Part shown: positions 14,703 to 22,164 of the stretch, piece by piece
Layout: each line of letters opens with the position of its first letter
Numbering within the stretch: position 1 is the stretch's first letter
DNA from: Candidatus Eiseniibacteriota bacterium
Lineage (GTDB): Bacteria > Eisenbacteria > RBG-16-71-46
DNA: 23,276 nucleotides
Direction of reading: 5' to 3'
NCBI GenBank assembly: GCA_005893365.1
Contig: VBPB01000007.1
Span: forward strand, 1-23,276
Translations under genes and position numbers: made by a program
The notes under the pieces: generated by a model
What the model saw: the letters and a program-made list of their open reading frames with translations, nothing else
The model's database searches: none
Told to the model about the DNA's origin: nothing

Positions 14703-16874
14703 TCAGAACCAGGTCATCTGGATGCCGCGCAGGATCGGCTCGAGCAGCAGGATGCCCGGCGCGCGCCAGCCCAGGCTCACCTTCGCCACCCCGGTCATGC
14801 CCGGCCGCAGGCGCTGGTCCGGGTTCTCGACCAGGGCGCGGACCAGGAACGCGGCGTTCCCGGTCGTCTGCGGACGCCCGAGCCAGCCCACCTCGATCAC
14901 CTGGCCGTGGAAGGTGTGCGTGGGGAAGGTCATGACCTTGACCGCCACCGACTGGCCGAGCTTGACCCGCCCGATCTGCTCCTCGGCGACGGCGAAGTCC
15001 ACGGCCATGGTCCCGAGTGCGGCCACGGTGCAGAAGCTCTCCCCCGCGCCCAGGTGCTGGCCGACGCGCTGCGGGAGGTCGAGCTCCAGCACCTGGCCCG
15101 AGAGGGGGGCCGCCAGCACGCTCGCGCGCTCGCGCTGCTGCTCGATCGCCAGCGACCGCTCGAACGCCGCCTGCCGGATCTCGCCGCCCCGCCAGCCGCC
15201 GACGTCGCCGGCGCGCCGGGCGGTCGCGACGTCCCGGCGCGCGCCCTCGATCTGCCCCTTGAGGTCGGCGATCCGGCCGGCCAGCTCGAGGTCGGCGAGC
15301 ACCGCGAGCGGCTGGCCGCCGTGGACCTCCTCGCCGCCCCGGATCAGCGATCGCGTGATCACGCCCTCGGTCATGGCCCGGGCACCCTGGAGGCGCAACG
15401 GCCGGACCGCGGCCGCACCCCCCGCCCGCTCCGGGTAGATGGGGAGCAGGAGGCCGGCCAGCAGTGCCACGGCCGTGGCCAGCGCGATCACGCGCCCGCG
15501 CGCCGAGAGCGTCTGCAGGCGCGTGCGCAGATGGGCGACCGGCCGCGCCATCCCGCGCAGCGGGATCTCGGAGTAGAGCGTGGCGTTGCGGATGGCGACC
15601 GTGGTCTGCGCCGCCAGGATGCTGAGCGTGTCGCCCTCCGCCGGCTCGATGGCCCAGGCGTCCTGGCGCGACTCGAGGCACAGGTAGCCGAGCAGCCCCT
15701 GGTCGTCCTGGAGCGGCAGCGCCATGAAGCTGCGCATCTCCTGCGCGGAGAAGTACTCGCCGAACACCGCGTGCCCGGCGGGGGGCGGCTCGTTGGTCAG
15801 GTCGTCCGCCCCGATCTGGAGACGCCGCGGATGGAGCCGCAGGTACTCGAGCGGGGCGGTCAGCTTGAACAGCTCGGTCTGGTCGGCGTCGAGGCGCGTC
15901 AGGCCGGAGACCGAGCGCAGCACCAGCTTGTCGCCGCGCAGGAGCGCGATCTCGGCCCGGTCGTTCTCGAGCACGGCGGCGACGGTGTTCACCACCGACC
16001 GCAGCACCGCGTCCAGGTCGAGGGTCGAGGTGATCTCGCGGCTCACCCGCAGCAGCGCGTCGAGCTCCTTGAGACGCGCCTCGTTCTGCTCCAGCAGCGT
16101 GCTGCGGTGGAGCGTGAGGGCGAACTGGTGCAGCAGGTACTGGAGGAAGACCAGCTCGTCGTGGCGATACGGGCGCCCGCCCAGCCGGTCGCCCAGGGCC
16201 AGCACGCCCACGGGATCGCCCTCGAGATGGGTGGGCAGGTAGATGCCGAACGAAGGCCCTTCCTCCGCCGCCTCGCCGTCCTCCTCGCCCTCCGCCGCCT
16301 CGTCGGCCGCGTCCGCCTCCGCGCCGTCCTCCTCATCCCCTTCCTCGTCCTCGTCCGCTTCGTCCTCGTCCGCTTCGTCCTCGTCCGCCTCCGCCTCGCC
16401 CTCGCCCTCCTCGTCCCCCTCATCCTCCGCCTCGCCGTCCCCCTCCGCCGCGTCCCCCTCCGCCTCTTCGGCCGCGCCCCGGGCCAGCGACTCGCGCACG
16501 TCGTCGTCGATGAGCGCCTCGTCCACGATCAGGGGGGCGCGCCCCCCGCTCGCCTGCTCGCAGACCTCGGCGTCGGCGACGCTGCCGGCCAGGACCTCCT
16601 GCTCCTCGTCGCTGAGGCCATAGCTGGCGCCGAGCGAGACGCCATCCTCGATCAGGAACAAGGCGGCGCGGCGCGCCGCGACCCCGCGGGCCGCGGTGGC
16701 GAGGAACTTCCGGCAGATGTCGTCGCGGTCGGCGCCCGAGCCCGCGGCTTCGGCCGCCTCGTTCACCAGCAGCAGCCGGCTGGTGACGTCGGTCAGCGTC
16801 TCGTAGGCGTGCTGCAGCTCGCGCTGCAGCTCCTTCTCGCGCTCGCTGGGGGTCACGTCCGGGCCTTGGGCCAC
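14703..16874 (-). CDS. GAF-GAF-TM-HlyD fusion: sensor-linked membrane fusion protein
   Basis: About 723 residues, starting at the GTG at 16874, one base after the upstream stop (a second GTG at 16856 is possible). Order: short coiled coil (about 10-40); a first GAF domain (about 50-260) split by a very acidic Glu/Asp/Ala/Gly insert at about 134-206; a second GAF domain (about 268-435; LKELDALLRVSREITSTLDL, ALPLQDDQGLLGYLCLESR); one transmembrane helix (about 461-480); then an HlyD-type periplasmic adaptor part (about 485-700) with two lipoyl half-motifs (RGGEEVHGGQPLAVL; VLAAPLSGQVLELDL then QHLGAGESFCTV), a short hairpin and a beta-barrel region (LRPGMTGVAKVSL). HlyD adaptors link inner- and outer-membrane parts of exporters. 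Here the cytoplasmic sensor should report to or control the export apparatus (inference). Third gene of a tight operon. Confidence 0.88.
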   Translation of the reverse strand: MAQGPDVTPSEREKELQRELQHAYETLTDVTSRLLLVNEAAEAAGSGADRDDICRKFLATAARGVAARRAALFLIEDGVSLGASYGLSDEEQEVLAGSVADAEVCEQASGGRAPLIVDEALIDDDVRESLARGAAEEAEGDAAEGDGEAEDEGDEEGEGEAEADEDEADEDEADEDEEGDEEDGAEADAADEAAEGEEDGEAAEEGPSFGIYLPTHLEGDPVGVLALGDRLGGRPYRHDELVFLQYLLHQFALTLHRSTLLEQNEARLKELDALLRVSREITSTLDLDAVLRSVVNTVAAVLENDRAEIALLRGDKLVLRSVSGLTRLDADQTELFKLTAPLEYLRLHPRRLQIGADDLTNEPPPAGHAVFGEYFSAQEMRSFMALPLQDDQGLLGYLCLESRQDAWAIEPAEGDTLSILAAQTTVAIRNATLYSEIPLRGMARPVAHLRTRLQTLSARGRVIALATAVALLAGLLLPIYPERAGGAAAVRPLRLQGARAMTEGVITRSLIRGGEEVHGGQPLAVLADLELAGRIADLKGQIEGARRDVATARRAGDVGGWRGGEIRQAAFERSLAIEQQRERASVLAAPLSGQVLELDLPQRVGQHLGAGESFCTVAALGTMAVDFAVAEEQIGRVKLGQSVAVKVMTFPTHTFHGQVIEVGWLGRPQTTGNAAFLVRALVENPDQRLRPGMTGVAKVSLGWRAPGILLLEPILRGIQMTWF
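16257..16475. repeat. low-complexity acidic coding repeat inside the first GAF domain
   Basis: The plus strand is almost purely CCTCGTC/CCGCCTC-type pyrimidine-rich repeats, including about three 15-base units of TCGTCCTCGTCCGCT near 16344-16390. On the minus strand they encode Asp/Glu/Ala/Gly runs such as ADEDEADEDEADEDEEGDEE. Slipped-strand expansion is a likely origin. Confidence 0.85.
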
Positions 16875-16875
16875 G

Positions 16876-18942
16876 TCACACCCAGAGGTCGAGGCGCACG
16901 AAGCGGGCGAGCATCCGCGCGAGGTGGGCCGCCGGCGTGCGCCAGGGGGTCGGGATCGAGGCGCGGCCGGTGAGTCCGGCGCGCATCTCCTGCGGCGGAT
17001 CATCGAGCGCGATGTGCACCTGATAGCGGCGCTGTCCGTCGACCTCTTCGGCCACCGGCTGGATCTCGGTCACCCGGCCGTGCAGCCGCCGGCCCGGCTC
17101 GGCGCGCAGGCGCACGCGCACGTCGGCCCCCACCTGCACGTCCTCCAGGTCGAACTCCCAGAGGTGGGCGGTCGCGCGGACGGCGGCGAAGTCCCCGACC
17201 AGGCACAGCGTGTCGCCGGCCTCGTAGCGGGCGCCGGCGCGGCCGAGCAGCGTGGAGCTCAGCACCCGGCCCGCGAACGGGGCACGCAGCTCGGAGCGCG
17301 CGACCCGCTGGCCCATCAGCCGCGCCCCCGCTTCCGCCGCCACCGCGCCGGCGCGTGCCGCCACCGCCGCCCCGTCGTTCCCGGAGCGCTGGGCGGCGCT
17401 GCCGCGGATGCGCAGCGCCCCGGCCTCGGCCTCCCGCTCGCCCCCGAGGGCGGCCTCGCGGTCGGCATCCATCACCGCGAGGACCTGGCCGGCGGCGACC
17501 GATGTCCCGGAGCTCCAGGCGGCCTCGCGAAGTTGCAGGCCCTCCGGGGCCACCAGCGCCGCGGTCCGCACCGGCTCGAGCTCGACCGTGAACACCCGGC
17601 GGCCGGGCATCGGCAGCACGAAGAACCCGACCAGCAGGAGCGTGATGCCCGCCAGCACCGGCAGCTGATGCCGGCGGACCTGGCCACGATGGTCGAGCGC
17701 CCAGGCCTGGGCGCCCCGCACCAGTGGGCGCACGAGGCGGCTCAAGACGAACGCCAGGGCCAGGGCGGCGATCAGGGCACCGATGAACGCGAGGCTCTTG
17801 ATGAGGAACTCGCGCACGATCACGAACATGAGGATGCCGAACGCGATGGTGTACAGGGCCGAGGCCAGGGCGTAGACCGCGAGGATGCGCTTGCGCCGGC
17901 GCCCCTCGATCGGACACTCCTGGTCCTTCCGCCGCAGCACGAAGCGCCGGACCAGGTAGCCCAGATAGCCGAACGCGTCCTCCTGGAGGTTGGGCTGGTC
18001 GAGCACGTCCGAGAGGATGAAGTAGCCGTCGAGCTTGATGAGCGGGTTGAAGTTGAGGGCCATGCCGCTGATGCTGGCCAGCAGGATGACGTTGTAGGCG
18101 AGCTTGTTGACCACCAGATCGCCGGGCGTCGCCCACCAGACCACGGTCGCGAGCATCGCCACGTAGAGCTCGGCGTAGGTGCCGGCCAGCGCCACGCACG
18201 CCCGGTGCTTCCAGTTCGCGAACAGGTGCGAGTCGCTGGTGTCGCAGAACATCGCCGGCAGGAAGAAGATGAACAGGAAGCCGATCTTGCTCACCTTGCC
18301 GCCGAAGTGCTTGACCGCGTAGCCGTGCCCCAGTTCGTGGATGGTGATGGTGAAGATCATCGTCAGCCACAGGAGCAGCAACCCGACGCCGTGGAGCCCC
18401 CCGCCCGACAGCATCCCCCGGGTCTGATCTTCCATCAGCGCGCGGTGGGTCCAGATCAGATAGACCGAGAGCACGAACAGCCCCAGGCCGATCGTGATCG
18501 CCGGGGCGGTGAAGAAGAACCGGATCCGCGGGTAGGTGCGGGTGAGGAAGCGGTCGGGATCGACCGTCCCGAACGGGATCGACATGAGGTTCTTGAAGGT
18601 CGAGGTGGTGATCTGCGCGCGTTCCTCGCGCGCGCGCGCCCGCAGCATGGCGTTGCGCTGGAACGGGTCCTCGATGAACCCGTAGCGCTTGAGGTCGGCG
18701 ACGACGTCGGCGATGTAGTCGGCGTCGAAGTCCAGGCTGGTCCAGGTCTCGCTCGCCCAGGCGAGCAGATCGGCGAGCGAGGTCCGGCCGTCGAGCTTGA
18801 GCGCCAGCGAGCCGCTGATCGCGTCGAGCTTCACGTACGCCTGGGTGATCTCGTCCTTGAAGATGTAGGAGTCCTGCCCCTCCGAGACGAACCGGCGCCA
18901 GGTGAGATCGGCGCGGAGCTTCGGGAGGTCTTGGGCCTTCAC
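16876..18942 (-). CDS. PqqD-like/M50 metalloprotease/HlyD fusion (YydH-like)
   Basis: 688 residues from the GTG at 18942, two bases after the stop of the lipoprotein gene; the frame is open further upstream but overlaps that gene. The N-terminus (about 8-92) looks like a PqqD-type winged-helix fold (SYIFKDEITQAYVKLD, LDGRTSLADLLAWA, LKRYGFIED). Several transmembrane helices follow (about 145-400), carrying the site-2-protease zinc motif HELGH at 202-206 and NPLIKLDGYF with LDG at 304-306. After a last helix (about 427-445) comes an HlyD/lipoyl-type periplasmic part (about 450-670; ELRAPFAGRVL, RAGLTGRASIP). Related M50-HlyD proteins sit in peptide export or maturation loci, where PqqD-like domains bind precursor peptides. 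Zinc ligands look intact. The substrate is unknown. Confidence 0.9.
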   Translation of the reverse strand: MKAQDLPKLRADLTWRRFVSEGQDSYIFKDEITQAYVKLDAISGSLALKLDGRTSLADLLAWASETWTSLDFDADYIADVVADLKRYGFIEDPFQRNAMLRARAREERAQITTSTFKNLMSIPFGTVDPDRFLTRTYPRIRFFFTAPAITIGLGLFVLSVYLIWTHRALMEDQTRGMLSGGGLHGVGLLLLWLTMIFTITIHELGHGYAVKHFGGKVSKIGFLFIFFLPAMFCDTSDSHLFANWKHRACVALAGTYAELYVAMLATVVWWATPGDLVVNKLAYNVILLASISGMALNFNPLIKLDGYFILSDVLDQPNLQEDAFGYLGYLVRRFVLRRKDQECPIEGRRRKRILAVYALASALYTIAFGILMFVIVREFLIKSLAFIGALIAALALAFVLSRLVRPLVRGAQAWALDHRGQVRRHQLPVLAGITLLLVGFFVLPMPGRRVFTVELEPVRTAALVAPEGLQLREAAWSSGTSVAAGQVLAVMDADREAALGGEREAEAGALRIRGSAAQRSGNDGAAVAARAGAVAAEAGARLMGQRVARSELRAPFAGRVLSSTLLGRAGARYEAGDTLCLVGDFAAVRATAHLWEFDLEDVQVGADVRVRLRAEPGRRLHGRVTEIQPVAEEVDGQRRYQVHIALDDPPQEMRAGLTGRASIPTPWRTPAAHLARMLARFVRLDLWV

Positions 18943-18944
18943 GC

Positions 18945-19805
18945 CTACCTCGCGGCGGTGCCCAGGCTGTCGAACACCACTCGGGCCGAGATGCCCCCGT
19001 GCAGCCGGCCCGCGCGATTGTCGAGGTCGATGACCACCCGGAACGTGCCGCTCGCCGCGTCCACCAGCGGGTTCACCCGCGTGACCCGGGCGCGGACCTC
19101 GGCCCCGCCCGCGGCGGGGATGATGCGCACCGGCCGGCCGACGCGCACCGTGCCGAGGCGGGCCTCGGGCAGCAGCAGCTCGGCGCGCAGCGTGTCCGGA
19201 TCGCCGATGCGGAAGAGCAGGTCGCCCTCCTTCACCGACTGCCCGTGCTGGACCAGCCGCTGCTCGACCACGCCGCGGATCGGCGTGCGGATCGCGCAGC
19301 GCTCGTATTCGACCCGGGCACCGTCGCGCTGGGCCTTGGCGATCAGGCAGTCCGAGCGCGCGGCCACGAACTGCTCCTCGGAGATGAGGCTCTTGTCGTG
19401 CAGGCTCTGGGCGCGCTGCCAGGCGGACTCCGCGCGCGCCACCTCGGCCTCGCGCATGTCGAGCGTCGCCTTGCGGTCGCGGTCGTCGAGCTGGGCCAGC
19501 CGGTCGCCCGGCGCGACGCGCGCGCCCTCCTCGACATCCACCGCGACCGCCTCGTCGTCGATGCGCGAGTAGATCTCGACGTCGTGGAGCGGGACCAAGG
19601 CGGTGTCGAAGGTCGGGTCGGTCGCCGACGCCGCGCCGGCGGCCGAGTCCGGCGGGGCCGCGACCATGGCCGTGGCCTCGGTCGCGGGGCCGGGGGGATC
19701 GACCTGCTCGGCCCGCGTGGCCGGGGAGCAGCCCAGAGCGGCGCTGCTGGCGGCCAGCAGGGCTGCGAGGACTAGGTTGCGGGTTGCGCGGCGCGGCGAG
19801 GACAC
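18945..19805 (-). CDS. lipoprotein membrane fusion protein (RND/HlyD-type adaptor)
   Basis: 286 residues from the GTG at 19805, which places AAAAGGGGGTG just upstream and a lipoprotein signal (RRATRNLVLAALLAASSAALGC, cysteine at residue 26) at the very start; earlier in-frame starts would bury the signal. After an Ala/Pro-rich tether (about 27-65) come the two halves of a lipoyl domain (AVAVDVEEGARVAPGDRLAQL; CAIRTPIRGVVEQRLVQHGQ), flanking a short alpha-hairpin (about 110-165), then a beta-barrel (about 200-240) and a membrane-proximal part (NPLVDAASGTFRVVIDL). It should be anchored to the inner membrane and reach across the periplasm. It is the first gene of the three-gene operon; no RND or ABC transporter gene is present in the window, so the polytopic M50 protein is the likely inner-membrane partner. 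Confidence 0.9.
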   Translation of the reverse strand: MSSPRRATRNLVLAALLAASSAALGCSPATRAEQVDPPGPATEATAMVAAPPDSAAGAASATDPTFDTALVPLHDVEIYSRIDDEAVAVDVEEGARVAPGDRLAQLDDRDRKATLDMREAEVARAESAWQRAQSLHDKSLISEEQFVAARSDCLIAKAQRDGARVEYERCAIRTPIRGVVEQRLVQHGQSVKEGDLLFRIGDPDTLRAELLLPEARLGTVRVGRPVRIIPAAGGAEVRARVTRVNPLVDAASGTFRVVIDLDNRAGRLHGGISARVVFDSLGTAAR

Positions 19806-19895
19806 AACACCCCCTTTTCCGCACGAGGCGCGTGCGGTCGGCCCGGATGCCGCCGGGGGCCGGGAGGGGACCCGCCAGCGCGGAATCGGCCTGTC

Positions 19896-19925
19896 ACTAT
19901 CTCGCGACCTCGCGGGGCAGGTCAA
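19896..19925 (-). promoter_or_regulatory. sigma-70-type promoter of the lipoprotein/M50/GAF-HlyD operon
   Basis: Minus-strand TTGACC (19920-19925) and GATAGT (19896-19901) are separated by 18 bases. Transcription would start near 19889, giving a leader of roughly 85 bases before the GTG start. It lies downstream of the terminator at 19958-19996, so the operon does not depend on read-through. Confidence 0.6.
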
Positions 19926-19957
19926 TCAGGAAGGGCTGGCTCCGCACAGGATCCCGC

Positions 19958-19996
19958 AAAAAAAACGACGACGGTGGACGATCGTCCGCCGTCGTC
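19958..19996 (-). terminator. strong intrinsic terminator with T8 tract, minus strand
   Basis: The stem at 19967-19996 (GACGACGG.GGACG with its complement, one G-T pair, GATC loop, 13 pairs) is followed on the minus strand by a run of eight T (19958-19965). No minus-strand gene lies upstream before the divergent MFS gene, so it ends either a small RNA or a regulated leader of the export operon. Confidence 0.8.
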
Positions 19997-20146
19997 ATTA
20001 TCGGGACGCGCACCCGTAGCGCCCGCGCGTTCCGGGAAGGGGCGATCCAGTTTGTCGCGGCCGAGTTCGCCGGTCGGGGGAGCCGAGCCACAGTTCCATC
20101 CCCGGCCGGTAGTGCCGCAACCGAGTTCACCGGCACCCTTGCTTCC
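19958..20146 (-). ncRNA. candidate small RNA or attenuated leader
   Basis: This stretch of about 190 bases runs from a TTGACA-containing promoter candidate to the T8 terminator and contains no credible coding frame; the open frame across it runs through the terminator. It contains two CCGAGTTC-type repeats. It matches no RNA family that I can recognise. It is either an independent small RNA or, if read-through occurs, a conditional leader for the operon beginning at 19805. Confidence 0.4.
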
Positions 20147-20160
20147 GAATGCAGTTTGTG
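20048..20160. repeat. imperfect repeats in the divergent intergenic region
   Basis: CCGAGTTC(G/A)CCGG occurs at 20061-20073 and 20121-20133, exactly 60 bases apart, each preceded by a GC(G/A)-rich block. CAGTTTGTSGCSG-like sequence occurs at 20048 and 20152, and CAGTTCC at 20091. The 560-base gap between the lipoprotein and MFS genes (19806-20365) holds these repeats, the promoters and the terminator, and no gene that I can support. Confidence 0.5.
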
Positions 20161-20181
20161 GCCGGCGCTCGTCACTGTCAA
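20153..20181 (-). promoter_or_regulatory. candidate promoter for the small RNA or leader
   Basis: A perfect TTGACA (minus strand, 20176-20181) is followed after 17 bases by CAAACT (20153-20158), a poor -10. Reading is toward the terminator at 19958-19996. Confidence 0.4.
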
Positions 20182-20347
20182 TAGCCTGGCCTCAGAGCTT
20201 CCCGGCACCTGACATCGGCGCGATGGTCGGTGGTGCCCGCCGGGGGTCGCCTCACCTTGCCGGCCGGCCAAGCGATCGCCTCAGTCGCCTTGAAGGGGCT
20301 GACGGGCTTGGGCCGTCAGTTTCTCCTCGCAAGTCCAAGTGCCGGCG

Positions 20348-20353
20348 TAGCAT
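20348..20353 (+). promoter_or_regulatory. candidate -10 element (TAGCAT) before the MFS gene
   Basis: TAGCAT lies 12 bases before the ATG at 20366, so a transcript would start within about 5 bases of the start codon. No Shine-Dalgarno sequence precedes that ATG, which fits near-leaderless translation. Confidence 0.4.
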
Positions 20354-20365
20354 CTTTGCCACCCC

Positions 20366-21721
20366 ATGGGACCGATGACCGTCGAAGACGTCGCCCTGCC
20401 CTCCCTGCCTTCGGACTTAGTCCCACCGCCCGCCGCGCCGGCCGGCCCGGCCGAGCAGCGCCGCAGCCACCGTTTGGGCGTGCTGAACGGGGCCCTCTAC
20501 CAGGCCGGGGAGGGCTTCATCGACTCGGGCACGGTCATCCCGGTGTTCGTGTCGCGGCTGACCTCGTCGAGCGCCGTGATCGGACTCTGTGCCTCGCTGG
20601 GCGACATGGGCTGGTTCCTGCCGCAGTTCCCGGTCGCGACCTGGGTGGCGCGCTCCCCGCGCCTGCTCTGGCTCTATCGCCGCGCCGCGGTGGTGCGGGG
20701 GCTGGCGCTGGCGGCACTGGCAGCCCTGACCCTCGCGCTCACCGCCACTCATCCCGGCGCCCTGCTGGCGGTGTTCCTGGTCTGCTACGGCGTCTACGCG
20801 TTCGGGGCCGGCGTCTCCGCCATCCCGTTCTTCGAGGTGGTGGGCAAGACCGTGCCGCGCGAGCGGCTCGCGGCCTACTGGGCGCAGCGGCTCTTCTGGG
20901 GCGGCCTGCTCGCGGCCGGCGCCGGCGTGGTCGTGCGCGAATCGGCGCGCATCACGGACGTGGGGACCCGCTACGCGGTCCTGTTCGGCCTGGCGACCGT
21001 GACGGTCTCGATCGGCTACGGGCTCTTCTCGGCCATCCGCGAGCCGGTCGGGCCGGTCGGCCAGGCGGCCGACACGCCGCTGGGTCAGCTCCGCGTCGGC
21101 GCGTCGCTGCTCCGCCGCGACGCCACCTTCCGGCGGCTGTTCATCGCCCGCAGCACGCTCTCGATGTGGCTGACCACCAGCCCCTTCATGGTGGTGTTCG
21201 CCGTGCGCGACCTGGGCGGCGGGCCCACGGTCACCGGCACGTTCCTGCTCGCGCGGGTGGCGGGCTTCGTGGTCTCGAACCTGGCGTGGCAGCGGCTCTC
21301 GCACCGGCGTGGGAACCGCGCCCTCATGAAGATCGCGGCCTCCGGCAGCAGTGCCGCCTCGCTCGCGGCGGCGGCGATCGCGGTGGCCTCGCCGTGGTCG
21401 CTCGGCTGGCTCTCCGCCGGGACCTCCGTGACGGCACTCGAGGGGGTGGCCTTCGCGGGCGGCGCGATCCAGAGCGCGATGCTGATCGCCTTCGGGAGCC
21501 TGGTCATCGAGCTGGCCCCGCCGGGACGCCGCCACGCGTTCGTGGGCCTGATGAACACCTTCCTCGGCGCCACCATGCTGTTGCCCATCGTCGGGGGTGC
21601 GCTGGTGGACGGGTTCAACGCGCCGACGGTGTTCGCGCTGTGCGGGCTGCTCGCGGTGTTCGGCCATCGGGCCGCCTCCGGCCTGCCCGATCCGACCGGT
21701 CCCGCCGGGGCCGAGCGATGA
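20366..21721 (+). CDS. MFS-type transporter
   Basis: A 451-residue protein with about 12 hydrophobic helices in two halves. The cytoplasmic loop in the middle contains REPVGPVGQAADTPLGQL and RVGASLLRRDATFRRL. Loop motifs such as LSHRRGNRALMKIAASGS (after helix 8) resemble the basic loop signature of the major facilitator superfamily. The charged N-terminal 35 residues precede the first helix. Two ATGs (20366 and 20375) are possible starts; neither has a ribosome-binding site. The stop overlaps the ATG of the next gene. The transported substrate cannot be told from sequence; drug, sugar or metabolite export are all possible. Confidence 0.85.
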   Translation: MGPMTVEDVALPSLPSDLVPPPAAPAGPAEQRRSHRLGVLNGALYQAGEGFIDSGTVIPVFVSRLTSSSAVIGLCASLGDMGWFLPQFPVATWVARSPRLLWLYRRAAVVRGLALAALAALTLALTATHPGALLAVFLVCYGVYAFGAGVSAIPFFEVVGKTVPRERLAAYWAQRLFWGGLLAAGAGVVVRESARITDVGTRYAVLFGLATVTVSIGYGLFSAIREPVGPVGQAADTPLGQLRVGASLLRRDATFRRLFIARSTLSMWLTTSPFMVVFAVRDLGGGPTVTGTFLLARVAGFVVSNLAWQRLSHRRGNRALMKIAASGSSAASLAAAAIAVASPWSLGWLSAGTSVTALEGVAFAGGAIQSAMLIAFGSLVIELAPPGRRHAFVGLMNTFLGATMLLPIVGGALVDGFNAPTVFALCGLLAVFGHRAASGLPDPTGPAGAER

Positions 21722-22107
21722 GCCCGCGCCGCGTCACCGTGGTCGTGCCCGATCTCTTCTTCGCCACGCGCATCGCGACGACCGCGGCCCAGCTCGGCAT
21801 CGCGCTGGAGACGCCGGCCCCGGGCGCGGCCCTGGCCGCCATCGCCGCCCATCCGCCCGACCTGGTCATCCTCGACCTCCAGTCGGCGGGCGATCCGCTG
21901 GGGCTGACGCGGGCCCTCAAGGCCGATCCCGCGACCCGCGCCATCCCCGTGGTGGGGTTCTATCCGCATGTGGAGGCGGCCCTCCGGGAGGCGGCACAGG
22001 CCGCCGGCGTGGACCTGGTGCTGCCGCGTTCGGCGTTCACCGCACGGCTGGCAGCGCTGCTCGCCGGCCCGCCCGGGCCGCCCGGAGAAGTGGGTACCCC
22101 TGCCTAG
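21718..22107 (+). CDS. degenerate receiver-domain (pseudo-receiver) protein
   Basis: 129 residues with the alternating beta/alpha pattern of a response-regulator receiver: VTVVVPDLFFATRI, PDLVILDLQ, IPVVGFYPHVE, GVDLVLPRSAF. D53 sits at the phospho-acceptor position. The N-terminal acidic pair is reduced to one Asp (D12), the usual Thr/Ser after strand 4 is replaced by GFYPHVE, and the strand-5 lysine is replaced by PR. So it probably does not undergo normal phosphorylation. A Pro/Gly-rich tail of about 13 residues follows and there is no output domain. It is translationally coupled to the MFS gene (ATGA overlap), suggesting that it binds or regulates the transporter, which is inference. Confidence 0.78.
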   Translation: MSPRRVTVVVPDLFFATRIATTAAQLGIALETPAPGAALAAIAAHPPDLVILDLQSAGDPLGLTRALKADPATRAIPVVGFYPHVEAALREAAQAAGVDLVLPRSAFTARLAALLAGPPGPPGEVGTPA

Positions 22108-22117
22108 TCGGGATTGC

Positions 22118-22123
22118 TAGACT
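22118..22123 (+). promoter_or_regulatory. candidate -10 element (TAGACT)
   Basis: TAGACT followed by GCGCGCGG lies 42 bases before the zinc-ribbon ATG. It belongs to the same set of TAGNNT elements seen before other units here. Confidence 0.35.
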
Positions 22124-22164
22124 GCGCGCGGGAACCCACCGACCCACCCCAACCCCGACCCCTG

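Noticed and set aside
16243..16623. Serine-rich plus-strand frame
   Set aside because: It is the reverse complement of the acidic insert in the GAF-HlyD gene; the composition comes from the same repeats.
16876..19824. Upstream extension of the M50 gene to a 982-residue protein
   Set aside because: The extension overlaps the lipoprotein gene in another frame and is low-complexity Arg/Gly; the GTG at 18942 fits the tight operon spacing and the start of the PqqD-like fold.
19897..20271. 124-residue minus-strand frame upstream of the export operon
   Set aside because: It passes through the T8 intrinsic terminator and the operon promoter and has no recognisable domain.
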